Source: Ralstonia sp. ASV6 (GTDB taxonomy: Bacteria > Pseudomonadota > Gammaproteobacteria > Burkholderiales > Burkholderiaceae). Taken from it: DNA of 63,255 nucleotides. Below, piece by piece: positions 43,579 through 51,880 of this stretch. The translations under genes were made by a program, and so were the position numbers. Where the stretch lies: the NCBI RefSeq assembly GCF_016429285.1, contig NZ_JAELUI010000007.1, forward strand, positions 1 to 63,255, read 5' to 3'. Under the pieces are notes generated by a model that was not told where the DNA came from, made no database searches, and was given only the letters and a program-made list of their open reading frames with translations. Position 1 is the first letter of the stretch; each line of letters opens with the position of its first letter.

Positions 43579-46211
43579 CATGCCTGCGCGCGGCTGAGTG
43601 AGCGCAGCAGACTTTCAAGTGCGGACACTTCCAGCGGGCGGCCAAACAGGAAGCCCTGCACTTCATCGCAGGCGTGTGTCGAGAGAAACGACGACTGCTC
43701 GGGTGTCTCCACACCCTCTGCCGTGACGGTCATGTTCAGCGCGTGCGCCATCGCAATGATCGTCTTCGTCAACGCCACGCAATCGGCCACCGCCGGCACG
43801 CCGCTGATGAACGAACGGTCGATCTTGATGTTGTGGATTGGCAGGCTGCGCAGGTACGACAGCGACGAGAACCCGATGCCAAAGTCGTCGAGAGAAATGC
43901 GCACGCCGCGCGCGGCCAGGCTTGTCAGCAGACGTTGCGTCGACAGGCGATCGGCCAGCAGCACGCTCTCCGTCAATTCCAGTTCCAGTCGCGACGACGT
44001 CATGCCCGATGCCTTGAGCGCTTCATCCACATCGCGCTCGATCACGCCGGCATCGCATTGCCGCGCAGATACGTTGACGGCGACGCGCCCCGTGAAGCCG
44101 AAGTTGCGCTCCCACACCTGGCCCTGTGTGCACGCCTGCATCAGCGCCCAGCGGCCAAGCTCAAGGATGTAGCCGGACTCTTCCGCCACGGCGATGAACT
44201 CGGTGGGCGAAACCGCCCCCAACTCTGGGTCGGACCAGCGCATCAGTGCTTCCACTGCCACCAGTTCGCCCGAGGCGAGCGCGTACTTAGGCTGATACAC
44301 CAGCCGCACCTGCCCGCGCGCGAGCGCACGGCGCATGCGCTCGTTGAGGGTGAAGCGGCGCAGCATCTGTGTTTCGAGCGCACGCGAGTATCGCGTAATG
44401 CGGTTACGGCCGTTCTCCTTGGCACGGTACATGGCAGCCTCGGCATGGCTGACCAGTGTGCCGGCATCGGCACCGTCTTCCGGAAATGCCGTGACACCAA
44501 TGCTGGCAGACAGGTGCAGTTCGCGCTCGCCGCCGGTAAAGGGTTTGGCCAGCGCATCGAGCACCTGCTGGGCGAGCGCGTTGACGGCGTCGGGGTCGTC
44601 GATGGCCACGCAGAATTGGTCACCGCCCAAGCGCGCCAGCAGCGCACGCTGGCCGACTTCGGCGCGAATGCGCTGCGCCGCCAGGTTGAGCACCTGGTTG
44701 CCGATGTGATGGCCCATTGCCTCGTTAACGGTCTTGAAGTGGTCCAGCCCGATATAGAGCAGCGCGGCCCGGCCGGTGGAGGGCAGCGCCAGGCGGGCGT
44801 CGAGCCGTTCGATGAACGCCGCGCGATTGGGCAGGCCGGTCAGCGAGTCCTTTGTTTCCAGCAGGCGCAGTTGCTCGTGGGTCGAACGTTCCGCGGTGAT
44901 GTCGGTAAAGATGACCAGCACAGCATGCGGTGAGGCGCTGTCCGGTGAAAACATCGGCAGCACGGATTCGCGCAGCCAGACAATCTGCCCGTTGCCGGCC
45001 GGTACGCCCACCACCACGTTGCTGATGGCGCGTCCGGTGCGTGCGGCCAGTGTGGAGGGCCATGCTGCGCGCGGCAGGATGGTGCCGTCTTCACCGAGCA
45101 TCATGTCGCTGAGCGCCATGCGCGGGCGGCCTTTCCATGAAGCGCCCGATAAGCGGAGGATCTCGGACGCGCTGCGGTTGTACGACAGCACGCGGCCGTC
45201 GGTGGACAGCGTGAGTACGCCTTCGCTCAAGTGGTTGACGACCAGACGGTACTGATCGCGCAGATCACGCGCTTGGGCATACTCGCCTTCCAGGCGCAAC
45301 AGTTTGACCAGTGCGCTGACATAACTGGCGCTCGTGGTACGCAATGCAGCGTCGTCAGGTGTAGCGGCTGGTGCTGGGTAGAACAGGCACAGCAGATCAC
45401 CGCTCGACGTCATGCCACCATGCTGAGCCGGGATGCGGCATAGCCAAGTGGGCAGCGCCTTGCCGAGCACGCGCGTGAGTACCTCATGCAGGGCGGCCGG
45501 TGCATTGGACTGGCGAATCAGTTCGATGGGGGCCACGTCGTTCAACAGCGGCGCGACGCGCGCAAGTTCAACATCGAGTTCGCCGGATATTGGCGCGACG
45601 AGTTGTTCGCGCGCGGCCTGCGTGCCGTACAACCGCGCCCGGCCGGAGACCACGCGCGTCACGACGCACAGCGCAGTCGGCAGTGCTGCCTCGAGCGCGC
45701 GCAATACCGCGTGCAGGCGCTCCCCAAGTGATGCTGCGGATGGCAGCGTAGACAGCAGATGATCAAGGTGTTCGTGCGGCAACGCCGCGCCGATGGCTTC
45801 GGCACTGAGGATGCGCTCGCCAGCCTTGCCAGGCAGTTGCGCATCGAGCGGCATAGGCAACCCGTGTACAACGACCTGCTGCGCGGGCAGACCATCGAAA
45901 CGTGTCGGCGTGACAGTCAGCCGGACGGTGACCGGCGCCTCGGATGTGCCCAGGGAAACAGCGGAAGCCACCTCTGTGGAGGCTGCATCGGGCGTCTGTG
46001 GATCAGCGTTGGCGCCTGCGTACGCATTCAGCGTGGCCGGCACATCCTGAAAGAAGCGCGAGAACGGTTCACCGAGCAGCTGATCGCTCGAGAGCGCGTG
46101 CACCATGCTGATGCCGGCCGCATTGGCATACACGATGCGGCCTTCGAGAACGATGTAGAGGGGGACGGGCAGGCTTTGTGCCGACAGCGGGTAGGAAAGT
46201 TCGTCTTGCAT
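43578..46211 (-). CDS. PAS-GGDEF-EAL cyclic-di-GMP signalling protein
   Basis: An 877-residue multidomain protein: an N-terminal PAS-like sensor (LPVPLYIVLEGRIVYANAAG), a middle GAF-like/PAS region, a GGDEF domain (GGDQF about 529-533) and a C-terminal EAL phosphodiesterase (EALMRW about 654-659, with NVSARQ and DDFGIGFSSLSYL). EAL residues look intact, so phosphodiesterase activity is likely. The GGDEF motif is GGDQF, a non-canonical Gln in place of the conserved Glu, so cyclase activity is doubtful. ATG 46211 has GGAG; the open frame upstream lacks a good site. No membrane segment is seen, so it acts in the cytosol. Confidence 0.9.
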   Translation of the reverse strand: MQDELSYPLSAQSLPVPLYIVLEGRIVYANAAGISMVHALSSDQLLGEPFSRFFQDVPATLNAYAGANADPQTPDAASTEVASAVSLGTSEAPVTVRLTVTPTRFDGLPAQQVVVHGLPMPLDAQLPGKAGERILSAEAIGAALPHEHLDHLLSTLPSAASLGERLHAVLRALEAALPTALCVVTRVVSGRARLYGTQAAREQLVAPISGELDVELARVAPLLNDVAPIELIRQSNAPAALHEVLTRVLGKALPTWLCRIPAQHGGMTSSGDLLCLFYPAPAATPDDAALRTTSASYVSALVKLLRLEGEYAQARDLRDQYRLVVNHLSEGVLTLSTDGRVLSYNRSASEILRLSGASWKGRPRMALSDMMLGEDGTILPRAAWPSTLAARTGRAISNVVVGVPAGNGQIVWLRESVLPMFSPDSASPHAVLVIFTDITAERSTHEQLRLLETKDSLTGLPNRAAFIERLDARLALPSTGRAALLYIGLDHFKTVNEAMGHHIGNQVLNLAAQRIRAEVGQRALLARLGGDQFCVAIDDPDAVNALAQQVLDALAKPFTGGERELHLSASIGVTAFPEDGADAGTLVSHAEAAMYRAKENGRNRITRYSRALETQMLRRFTLNERMRRALARGQVRLVYQPKYALASGELVAVEALMRWSDPELGAVSPTEFIAVAEESGYILELGRWALMQACTQGQVWERNFGFTGRVAVNVSARQCDAGVIERDVDEALKASGMTSSRLELELTESVLLADRLSTQRLLTSLAARGVRISLDDFGIGFSSLSYLRSLPIHNIKIDRSFISGVPAVADCVALTKTIIAMAHALNMTVTAEGVETPEQSSFLSTHACDEVQGFLFGRPLEVSALESLLRSLSRAQA

Positions 46212-47075
46212 CCCACGCTCCAACCAATGGTATTGCCCGAGATACCACACGCAATCAATGTGTCCGCGGGCAACGCAACAGGCGCCAGCCTGCGGAGGCG
46301 GGACAACGACTTTTATGATGCGCAAAAGTCGCGTGTCGCGCAAATTGTTGATTTGTGATTTATACAACACACCATATGTTTGGTTTGTCTGCGCAGTTCT
46401 CGGTGGTTTGCAGCATTCGCAGAAAAGAGCGGCGCTATCGATACGGATTCGATGATGCGTGCGATACCGCATCTGAAGCGCTGCCTTTGTCGATGAAATG
46501 CCGTTCGGTGCGGCAAGGCGTGTAAGCGCATGTGGACGCTGACATCAAGATACGAATTCGCATTGTGTGGGCGAAATAGATGTTCACTCGGCGCGATGCG
46601 CGTTATGGAAGGAAAAGGGTTGCGCCTGCAAGCAGCATGTGTACTGGCATGCCGAAGCGCAAAGCCAACTGTAAAACACGGGCAAGGATGGATTCATCGT
46701 GGGTGTATCCAACCATCAGTCCGCAGGGTGTACCGCTTTGAAGCGGTTTTAGCGGCTGTCAAACATTGCTCCAGAGAGGTGAAGCAATGCGGTGCCAATG
46801 CCAGTCGCTATGTAGCCTGATAGGAGGCGGCACCGCTGGTCGCCCGTAATGTCCTGGCGTAAGTTGGCCTCCGAAATTGCGGGACCCAACGACACTTGCT
46901 AATGTGGTGGCACTGAAATGCAGTGCGTTGCAGGTTTGCCGTCTCGTCTGATCGCGTATACCAGATGGACGCGTCAATCTGACTTTCTGGTTGAATCGTG
47001 AGCATTCGGTATGGCTGATTTGATTCGGCCGCTTTTGGTGCACTTGCGGCAAGTTGCGGTGCGCGATCAAAACCG
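46212..47075. other. Large intergenic gap (about 0.9 kb) before the H-NS gene
   Basis: I see no convincing gene here. It includes a perfect hairpin CGACTTTT (46307-46314) / AAAAGTCG (46324-46331) and a short ACCGCT-TTGA-AGCGGT hairpin (46732-46747) followed by TTTTAG, which could be a weak terminator of a small RNA. An ORF of 96 codons (46530-46820) has no recognisable similarity or ribosome site. The region is less GC-rich than its neighbours. Confidence 0.5.
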
Positions 47076-47105
47076 TTGAAATTTCATTTCAGTTATGAAT
47101 ACAAT
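47076..47105 (+). promoter_or_regulatory. Candidate sigma-70 promoter of the hns-like gene
   Basis: TTGAAA (47076-47081), an 18-bp spacer, then TACAAT (47100-47105). The perfect palindrome TGAAATTTCA (47077-47086) overlaps the -35, a possible operator or H-NS self-binding site. Confidence 0.65.
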
Positions 47106-47148
47106 TGAACTAATATCTGACCCACAACAGGATTTATTGGGAGCGCAT

Positions 47149-47439
47149 ATGGCGACATACAAGGAATTGGTTGCACAAAAGGCCAAGCTGGAAGAACAGA
47201 TCGAAACCGCCCGCGCCAAAGAGCTGGAAGCCGTTATCCAGCAAGTGCGTCAAACGGTTGCCGAATATGGCCTGACGGCTGAAGACCTGGGCCTGGCGCC
47301 GCGCCGTGGTCGCCGTGCTGGTGCCAAGGCACCGGTGCCCGCGAAGTATCGCGATCCGAAGACGGGCGCAACGTGGTCCGGCCGTGGCCGTGCACCGGCC
47401 TGGATCGGCAAGAACCGCGACAAATTCCTGATCGCCTGA
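47149..47439 (+). CDS. hns: H-NS-like histone family protein
   Basis: A 96-residue short H-NS protein of the beta-proteobacterial type. The N-terminal coiled coil (MATYKELVAQKAKLEEQIETARAKELEAVIQQVRQTV) mediates oligomerisation, and the C-terminal KYRDPKTGATWSGRGRAPAWI is the DNA-binding motif (W/A-x-G-R-G-R-P). ATG 47149 has GGGAG 5 bp upstream. Such proteins silence AT-rich DNA. A strong terminator follows, so it is a one-gene unit. Confidence 0.93.
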   Translation: MATYKELVAQKAKLEEQIETARAKELEAVIQQVRQTVAEYGLTAEDLGLAPRRGRRAGAKAPVPAKYRDPKTGATWSGRGRAPAWIGKNRDKFLIA

Positions 47440-47458
47440 TTTGCCCCTTTCGGTACGG

Positions 47459-47486
47459 CGGCCCACCATAGCGGTGGGCCGTTTTT
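47459..47486 (+). terminator. Rho-independent terminator after hns
   Basis: CGGCCCACC (47459-47467), five-base loop, GGTGGGCCG (47473-47481), then five Ts. Confidence 0.92.
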
Positions 47487-47523
47487 GTTGGAGCGCATGG
47501 GCGTTCCTGACTATAACGTCGAC

Positions 47524-48252
47524 ATGACGCCCCGCCTCCCCAAATACCTCGAACTGGCCGATCGCATTCGGCTCGACATCCTGCATGGCGCCTTGCCGGC
47601 CGGCAGCGTTGCCCCCAGCGAAAACGAAGTCGCCCAACGCTACGGCGTATCGCGGTTGACTGCGCGCCGCACACTCAATGAGTTGGCTGCGCGTGGGTTG
47701 CTCAAGCGTTCGCGCGGGCAACGCAGCGTGGTGCTTGATCGCGTGGGGCCGCATCGTCCGGTGCTGTATGCCCCGGGCCAGTCCGATGCGGCGCTGGAGT
47801 ACGTGCCCGGCGCCGCCTACACCGTCAGCGCATTCCGGTTGGAGCGGGCTGATGAGACGGTGGCGGCCGCGCTCGGTCTGGAGGTTGGCGCGCAGGTGGC
47901 ATTCGTGGAGCGCCGCGCGCAGGTGGAAGGCAACCCCATCATGCTGCTGCGTACGTGGTTGACGTCACGGCTGGCGGCCATGCTGGAGGCGCGTGATTTT
48001 GAAGATCGCCTGTTCGTGCAGGTCTTCCAGCGGGCTAACCTGACCATCGCGCGCTCGCGCGAGGCCCCGCTGGCGTGCGTGGCTGACGCGCATCAGGCCA
48101 GCCAGCTTGACGTGTCCGCCGGCGTGCCGCTGGTGCGCGTACGGCGTATTGGCTACAGCGTGGCTGACGTGCCGATCTCCCTCACCTATTGCGATTTCTC
48201 CCCTGAGCGCTATACGCGCGAGGTGGACATCCGCGTCTTGCAAAACGACTGA
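47524..48252 (+). CDS. GntR/HutC-family regulator (UTRA domain)
   Basis: A 242-residue regulator. The winged HTH is AGSVAPSENEVAQRYGVSRLTARRTLNELAARGLLKRSRGQRSVV, followed by a UTRA ligand domain (residues about 90-235). ATG 47524 (MTPRLPKYLELADRIRL) is the family-like start; an ATG at 47497 would add nine residues. It is followed by a porin gene 253 bp downstream on the same strand and may control it, but no operator was recognised. Confidence 0.88.
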   Translation: MTPRLPKYLELADRIRLDILHGALPAGSVAPSENEVAQRYGVSRLTARRTLNELAARGLLKRSRGQRSVVLDRVGPHRPVLYAPGQSDAALEYVPGAAYTVSAFRLERADETVAAALGLEVGAQVAFVERRAQVEGNPIMLLRTWLTSRLAAMLEARDFEDRLFVQVFQRANLTIARSREAPLACVADAHQASQLDVSAGVPLVRVRRIGYSVADVPISLTYCDFSPERYTREVDIRVLQND

Positions 48253-48505
48253 AGCTGCACTTGCGCCAGCACGGTGCAGAAACGGCGCCACACACCCCTG
48301 AGTTGGGACTTGTCTGGCAGGGGTATTCAAGCTAGTCTGCGCGCCTTCCCGCGAAAACGTATTCATTCGTGACACTTCGGCGTGCTGACGGCGTATTGGC
48401 ACGGCTGTTGCATTCACTCGCGGCGATCTCAGCAGAGGCAGGCGAGCCACCTGCCACTGCGAAGCGAATTCAACACAACGGAACCAGAAGAGGGAGAAAT
48501 CAACG

Positions 48506-49570
48506 ATGCAACTCAAGCGACGTTTCAAGCTGGCCGCGCTGGCTGCTGCCGCCGGTCTGACCGCAGGTGCGGCCCAGGCGCAATCGTCCGTCACGCTGTA
48601 TGGCCAGGTGGATGCCTGGGCCGGCGCGACCAAGAACCTGGGCGCCTCTGACCGCGCTTGGGGTGTCAACTCCGGCGGTATGTCCACGTCGTACTGGGGC
48701 ATGAAGGGTAGCGAAGACCTGGGCAACGGCTTGAAGGCCATCTTCACGCTGGAAGCGTTCTTCCGCCCAGACACCGGCAAGGGCGGCCGCTTTGATGGCG
48801 ACACGTTCTTTGCCCGTAATTCGTTCGTCGGCCTGCAGTCGAACACCTGGGGCTCGATCAAGCTCGGTCGCAATACGCCGCAGTACTTCGTTTCGACGAT
48901 CCTGTTTAACCCGTTCGGTGATTCGTACACCTTCTCGCCGATGGTGTTCCACACCTACCTGGGCAACGGCCGCACGGGCGCAGCCGGCATCTCGGGTCTG
49001 GTGGGCGATTCGGGCTGGAACAACTCGATCCTGTACAGCACGCCGGACATCAACGGCTTCACGGGCACCCTGATGTACGGTGCGGGCGAGCAGGCTGGCC
49101 ACAACGGTCAGAACAAGTTTGGTGCGGGCTTCCTGTACTTCCGCGGCAACTTTGCTGCCACCGCGGCATTCCAGCAGGTGCGCTTCGATGCCAACCCGGG
49201 CGACCTGAACGCGCTGGTGGCAGGCTTCCAGCGTCAGTCGGCAGCGCAACTGGGCGCTTCGTATGACTTCGGCGTGGTCAAGCTGTACGGCCAGTATCAG
49301 TACATCAAGAACACGATTGCCACGGGCGATGCCAAGAGCAACGGCGGCCAGCTGGGCGTGTCGATTCCGGTCGGCCCGGGCAGCGTGCTGGCGTCGTACG
49401 CGTACACGAAGACCTCGGGTGCAGCGGACGTGAAGCGCAACACCTGGGCAGTCGGCTACGACTATTCGCTGTCCAAGCGCACGGATGTGTATGCCGCGTA
49501 TTTCCGCGACAAGGTGTCGGACCTGAGCGCGGCTGATACTTTCGGCGTGGGCATTCGCGCAAAGTTCTAA
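48506..49570 (+). CDS. Outer-membrane porin (Omp32/OmpC-like, beta-proteobacterial)
   Basis: A 354-residue trimeric beta-barrel porin. A signal peptide (MQLKRRFKLAALAAAAGLTAGAAQAQ) precedes SSVTLYGQVDAWAG, the canonical start of this family; the last strand ends with an aromatic residue (IRAKF), as required for Bam-dependent insertion. GGGAG lies upstream of the ATG. It permits passive uptake of small, mostly anionic solutes. Two hairpins, the second a strong terminator, follow. Confidence 0.93.
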   Translation: MQLKRRFKLAALAAAAGLTAGAAQAQSSVTLYGQVDAWAGATKNLGASDRAWGVNSGGMSTSYWGMKGSEDLGNGLKAIFTLEAFFRPDTGKGGRFDGDTFFARNSFVGLQSNTWGSIKLGRNTPQYFVSTILFNPFGDSYTFSPMVFHTYLGNGRTGAAGISGLVGDSGWNNSILYSTPDINGFTGTLMYGAGEQAGHNGQNKFGAGFLYFRGNFAATAAFQQVRFDANPGDLNALVAGFQRQSAAQLGASYDFGVVKLYGQYQYIKNTIATGDAKSNGGQLGVSIPVGPGSVLASYAYTKTSGAADVKRNTWAVGYDYSLSKRTDVYAAYFRDKVSDLSAADTFGVGIRAKF

Positions 49571-49589
49571 ACCTGCGCTTTCCTTGTCA

Positions 49590-49656
49590 CCGCCCGCGTG
49601 TCGACAGCGCGGGCGGGCATTTACAGCGGCGTCCGGGGTTCCGGGCGCCGTTTTTT
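49590..49656 (+). terminator. Paired hairpins with terminator after the porin gene
   Basis: First hairpin: CCGCCCGCG / CGCGGGCGG (49590-49598 and 49608-49616). Second: CGGCGTCCGG (49627-49636), GGTT loop, CCGGGCGCCG (49641-49650), followed by TTTTTT (49651-49656), which is the terminator proper. Confidence 0.88.
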
Positions 49657-49679
49657 GTTGGTGGCTGACGGGAGAGAAC

Positions 49680-50396
49680 TCAACCGCTACGCACAATGCG
49701 TACGGGCGCCACGGATGATGCGGCCGGCTCTGCCACCAGTTGCGGCTGGTTCAGCAGCATGGCGCCGCGCTGGGTGGCGACGAACACGGCTTCGGTGCGG
49801 CTGCGGACTTCCAGACGGCGATACAGCGCGTTGATGTGCGCCTTGGCCGTGGCCTCGGAGATGCTGAGCATGCGGCTGATGGTTTTGACCGGGTGACCGC
49901 GCGAGAGAAGCACCAGAATTTCGTATTGGCGTTGAGTGAGTCCCAATAATGCGCAGTCATCGCCGCCGTTGGCAGCACCGCCTGCCAGCGTATCTGACCG
50001 GGCAAGCACGATTGAAGCCGGTACATAACGGCCACCGGCCAGCACCAATTCCAATGCCGCTGCAATCAATTTGCCGGAATAGCTTTTCAGCAGATAAGCA
50101 GAGATATTCAATTGCATCAGCGCGCGCACATGGACGGCTGAATCGCTTTCACCCAGCACGGCGACATGCCGCGGGTGCGGCTGCTGCAGCAACCGGGAGA
50201 GCGCTGGCAGGTCGTCGATGCCCGGCAGGGGCAAGCCGATCAGGGCCAGTTCGGCGTCCGCATGCGCCGCCAGATTTTCAAAAAGGGCCTCGTCCGGGTC
50301 GACGCTGACGACTTCGGAAATGGCCGGCAAAGATTGCAAAACGTGGGTCGCACCGGCACGCACCAAAGGGTGTGCCTCAACTACGATCGATTTCAC
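49680..50396 (-). CDS. LuxR/NarL-type regulator with degenerate receiver domain
   Basis: A 238-residue two-domain protein. Residues 1-120 form a receiver-like fold (SIVVEAHPLVRAGATHVLQ; Lys in AYLLKSYSG conserved). The usual phospho-acceptor Asp is replaced: the site reads ELALIGLPLPG with Gly (about 54). The C-terminal HTH (LGLTQRQYEILVLLSRGHPVKTISRMLSISEATAKAHINALYRRL) is a clear LuxR type. I chose GTG 50396, as the frame extends upstream without a better site. It lies beside flgNMA on the same strand, so it may be a flagellar or motility regulator; the role is not proven. Confidence 0.82.
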   Translation of the reverse strand: MKSIVVEAHPLVRAGATHVLQSLPAISEVVSVDPDEALFENLAAHADAELALIGLPLPGIDDLPALSRLLQQPHPRHVAVLGESDSAVHVRALMQLNISAYLLKSYSGKLIAAALELVLAGGRYVPASIVLARSDTLAGGAANGGDDCALLGLTQRQYEILVLLSRGHPVKTISRMLSISEATAKAHINALYRRLEVRSRTEAVFVATQRGAMLLNQPQLVAEPAASSVAPVRIVRSG

Positions 50397-50847
50397 TGCG
50401 CCGCCTGTCTGGTTATGGTTGTTTGCCCATTTCCGGAATATGGCCGACCGTCGCCCATTTGGATCGGCGAGATCCAAATTGATACAGGCGTGGCTGGTAG
50501 AAACGCAATGACGCGCGGTTTCGGTATGTTTCCCCGTTCAACCGGCAGTCACCAAGTGCGGTGCCGCCGGGCCGAAACCTTGGCATGCCATTCAGGCGCG
50601 ATTTCTTTCCGGTTTTCTTGTTTATGTCGCCAGGCGCGGAGGATATACCCCGCCAAAATCGGCAGAATAAATCCCCAGCATGCTTGTTGCACCCATCAAT
50701 GGGATGTAAACCTTTTTGTTTACCCCGATCGGTGGTGCGGCAGACCTGTATAGATAGCAGGATCGAGCGGGGCCAGCTAGCCCCACTTCAAACCCATTGA
50801 CGTAAACGTAAACCGGCGAATCTTCCTCGCCCCAGGCGCCGTGCGGC
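50397..50847. other. Intergenic region between LuxR regulator and flgN
   Basis: No gene is supported in these 451 bases. Features: a 23-bp palindrome at 50457-50479 (arms ATTTGGATC and GATCCAAAT) about 60 bp upstream of the LuxR start, and three GTAAAC-type motifs: GTAAAC / GTTTAC inverted at 50706-50723 and a tandem GTAAACGTAAAC at 50802-50813. The latter lie just after flgN. GGGGC / GCCCC (about 50769-50784) could form a weak hairpin after flgN. Confidence 0.6.
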
Positions 50848-51309
50848 TTACTGTGCGACGACGGAGAAACGTGGCATCGACAGCGGTTGCTTGCCGTCTC
50901 GGCCGTAGGGCGTGCCGCCGCCGTTGTTGGCGGCGTGCAGGACCGACAGCGCGTTCTGCGTGGCACGCAGGCGCAGATCAATCAGGGTGCCGTTGTCCAG
51001 ATTGCGCTGGCGCAAGGTGCGGGCCAGGGCCAGGTTCTCATCGAACAGGCGGCTGGCAGTCTCGTCGGCGCGCAGGTATTTGACCAGCCCGTACGGATCG
51101 GCGCCACCATGCTGCGCCCACCACAGGCGGCGCTCGCGGTCAGCTTCGCCCAGGGCGGTCAGCTGCTTCTGCTTGGTCTGGGTGACGCGCTCGAGTTCGA
51201 CCATGTCGCCGTCGCGCAACGCTTGCGCCTCGGCTTCCAGGGTCAGGGTGGCGGCGCGCAGCAGTTCCTGCTCGTCGGCAAGGGTGCGGATCAGCAGTGT
51301 GTTGTCCAT
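50848..51309 (-). CDS. flgN: FlgN flagellar export chaperone
   Basis: A 153-residue helical protein (LLIRTLADEQELLRAATLTLEAEAQALRDGDMVELERVTQTKQKQLTAL) with the FlgN-like leading coiled coil. FlgN is the cytoplasmic chaperone for the hook-filament junction proteins FlgK and FlgL, which are also encoded in this window. ATG 51309 fits; the longer frame runs into the flgM-flgN intergenic part. It is third in the minus-strand set flgA, flgM, flgN. Confidence 0.87.
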   Translation of the reverse strand: MDNTLLIRTLADEQELLRAATLTLEAEAQALRDGDMVELERVTQTKQKQLTALGEADRERRLWWAQHGGADPYGLVKYLRADETASRLFDENLALARTLRQRNLDNGTLIDLRLRATQNALSVLHAANNGGGTPYGRDGKQPLSMPRFSVVAQ

Positions 51310-51433
51310 GTTGGCGACCTTTCGCTGGGGAGCTTGGGCAGCCGCCGGACGGCACACCGCCCCGCCGCGGTCAGCCCACACGGGCCGGCGGCGTCATGAG
51401 AAATGGGGGACGGACGACGGGAGGAGGCTCCCG

Positions 51434-51760
51434 TCAGACCTTCTTGCTTTGTGCCGAGAGCAGCGATTGCGCGTCGGACAGCGCCGCATCGGCGATCTTG
51501 CCGGCGTCCATCTTGAGCGTGCCGTTCTGAATGGCGCTGCGGATCTGCTCGACGCGTGCCGCGTTGAAGTCGCCGCTGCCCACTTGGCGCGAAACTTGAT
51601 GGACCGACAGCGACGGCACGGTTGAATCCTGGTCGCTGTGGCGCGTGCCCGTGGCTGCTGTGGCAGTCGCGGACGAGCCGGTTGCACGCGTCGACCCGGA
51701 CGCAGCGTCCTTGGTCGGCGCAATGGCCGGCGTGTTGTTGACGATATGGTTGATTTTCAC
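51434..51760 (-). CDS. flgM: Anti-sigma-28 factor FlgM
   Basis: A 108-residue protein with MKINHIVNN at the start and the sigma-28-binding C-terminal half (SVHQVSRQVGSGDFNAARVEQIRSAIQNGTLKMDAGKIADAALSDAQSLL). FlgM holds FliA inactive until the hook is complete and is then exported. A near-consensus FliA promoter lies 36 bp upstream, giving the usual feedback. The Ala/Thr-rich middle (about 15-45) is low complexity and probably unfolded. Confidence 0.93.
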   Translation of the reverse strand: MKINHIVNNTPAIAPTKDAASGSTRATGSSATATAATGTRHSDQDSTVPSLSVHQVSRQVGSGDFNAARVEQIRSAIQNGTLKMDAGKIADAALSDAQSLLSAQSKKV

Positions 51761-51795
51761 GGGTGTCTCCGAAGAGCGCGTTCATCCTATCACCC

Positions 51796-51823
51796 ATATC
51801 GGCCAACCCCCGTCCAAACTTTA
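51796..51823 (-). promoter_or_regulatory. Sigma-28 (FliA) promoter of flgM
   Basis: On the minus strand TAAAGTTT (51823-51816) is followed by 12 bases and GCCGATAT (51803-51796). The consensus is TAAAGTTT-N11-GCCGATAA, so the -35 is a perfect match, the -10 matches 7 of 8, and the spacer is one base longer than usual. Confidence 0.82.
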
Positions 51824-51880
51824 GCGGGGGATATCGGTTGTGCATCACAGTGCGTGTGATCGATTGATCTCAAGTCGATC

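Noticed and set aside
46530-46820. 96-codon ORF in the gap before hns
   Set aside because: No ribosome site, no recognisable motifs and irregular codon use.
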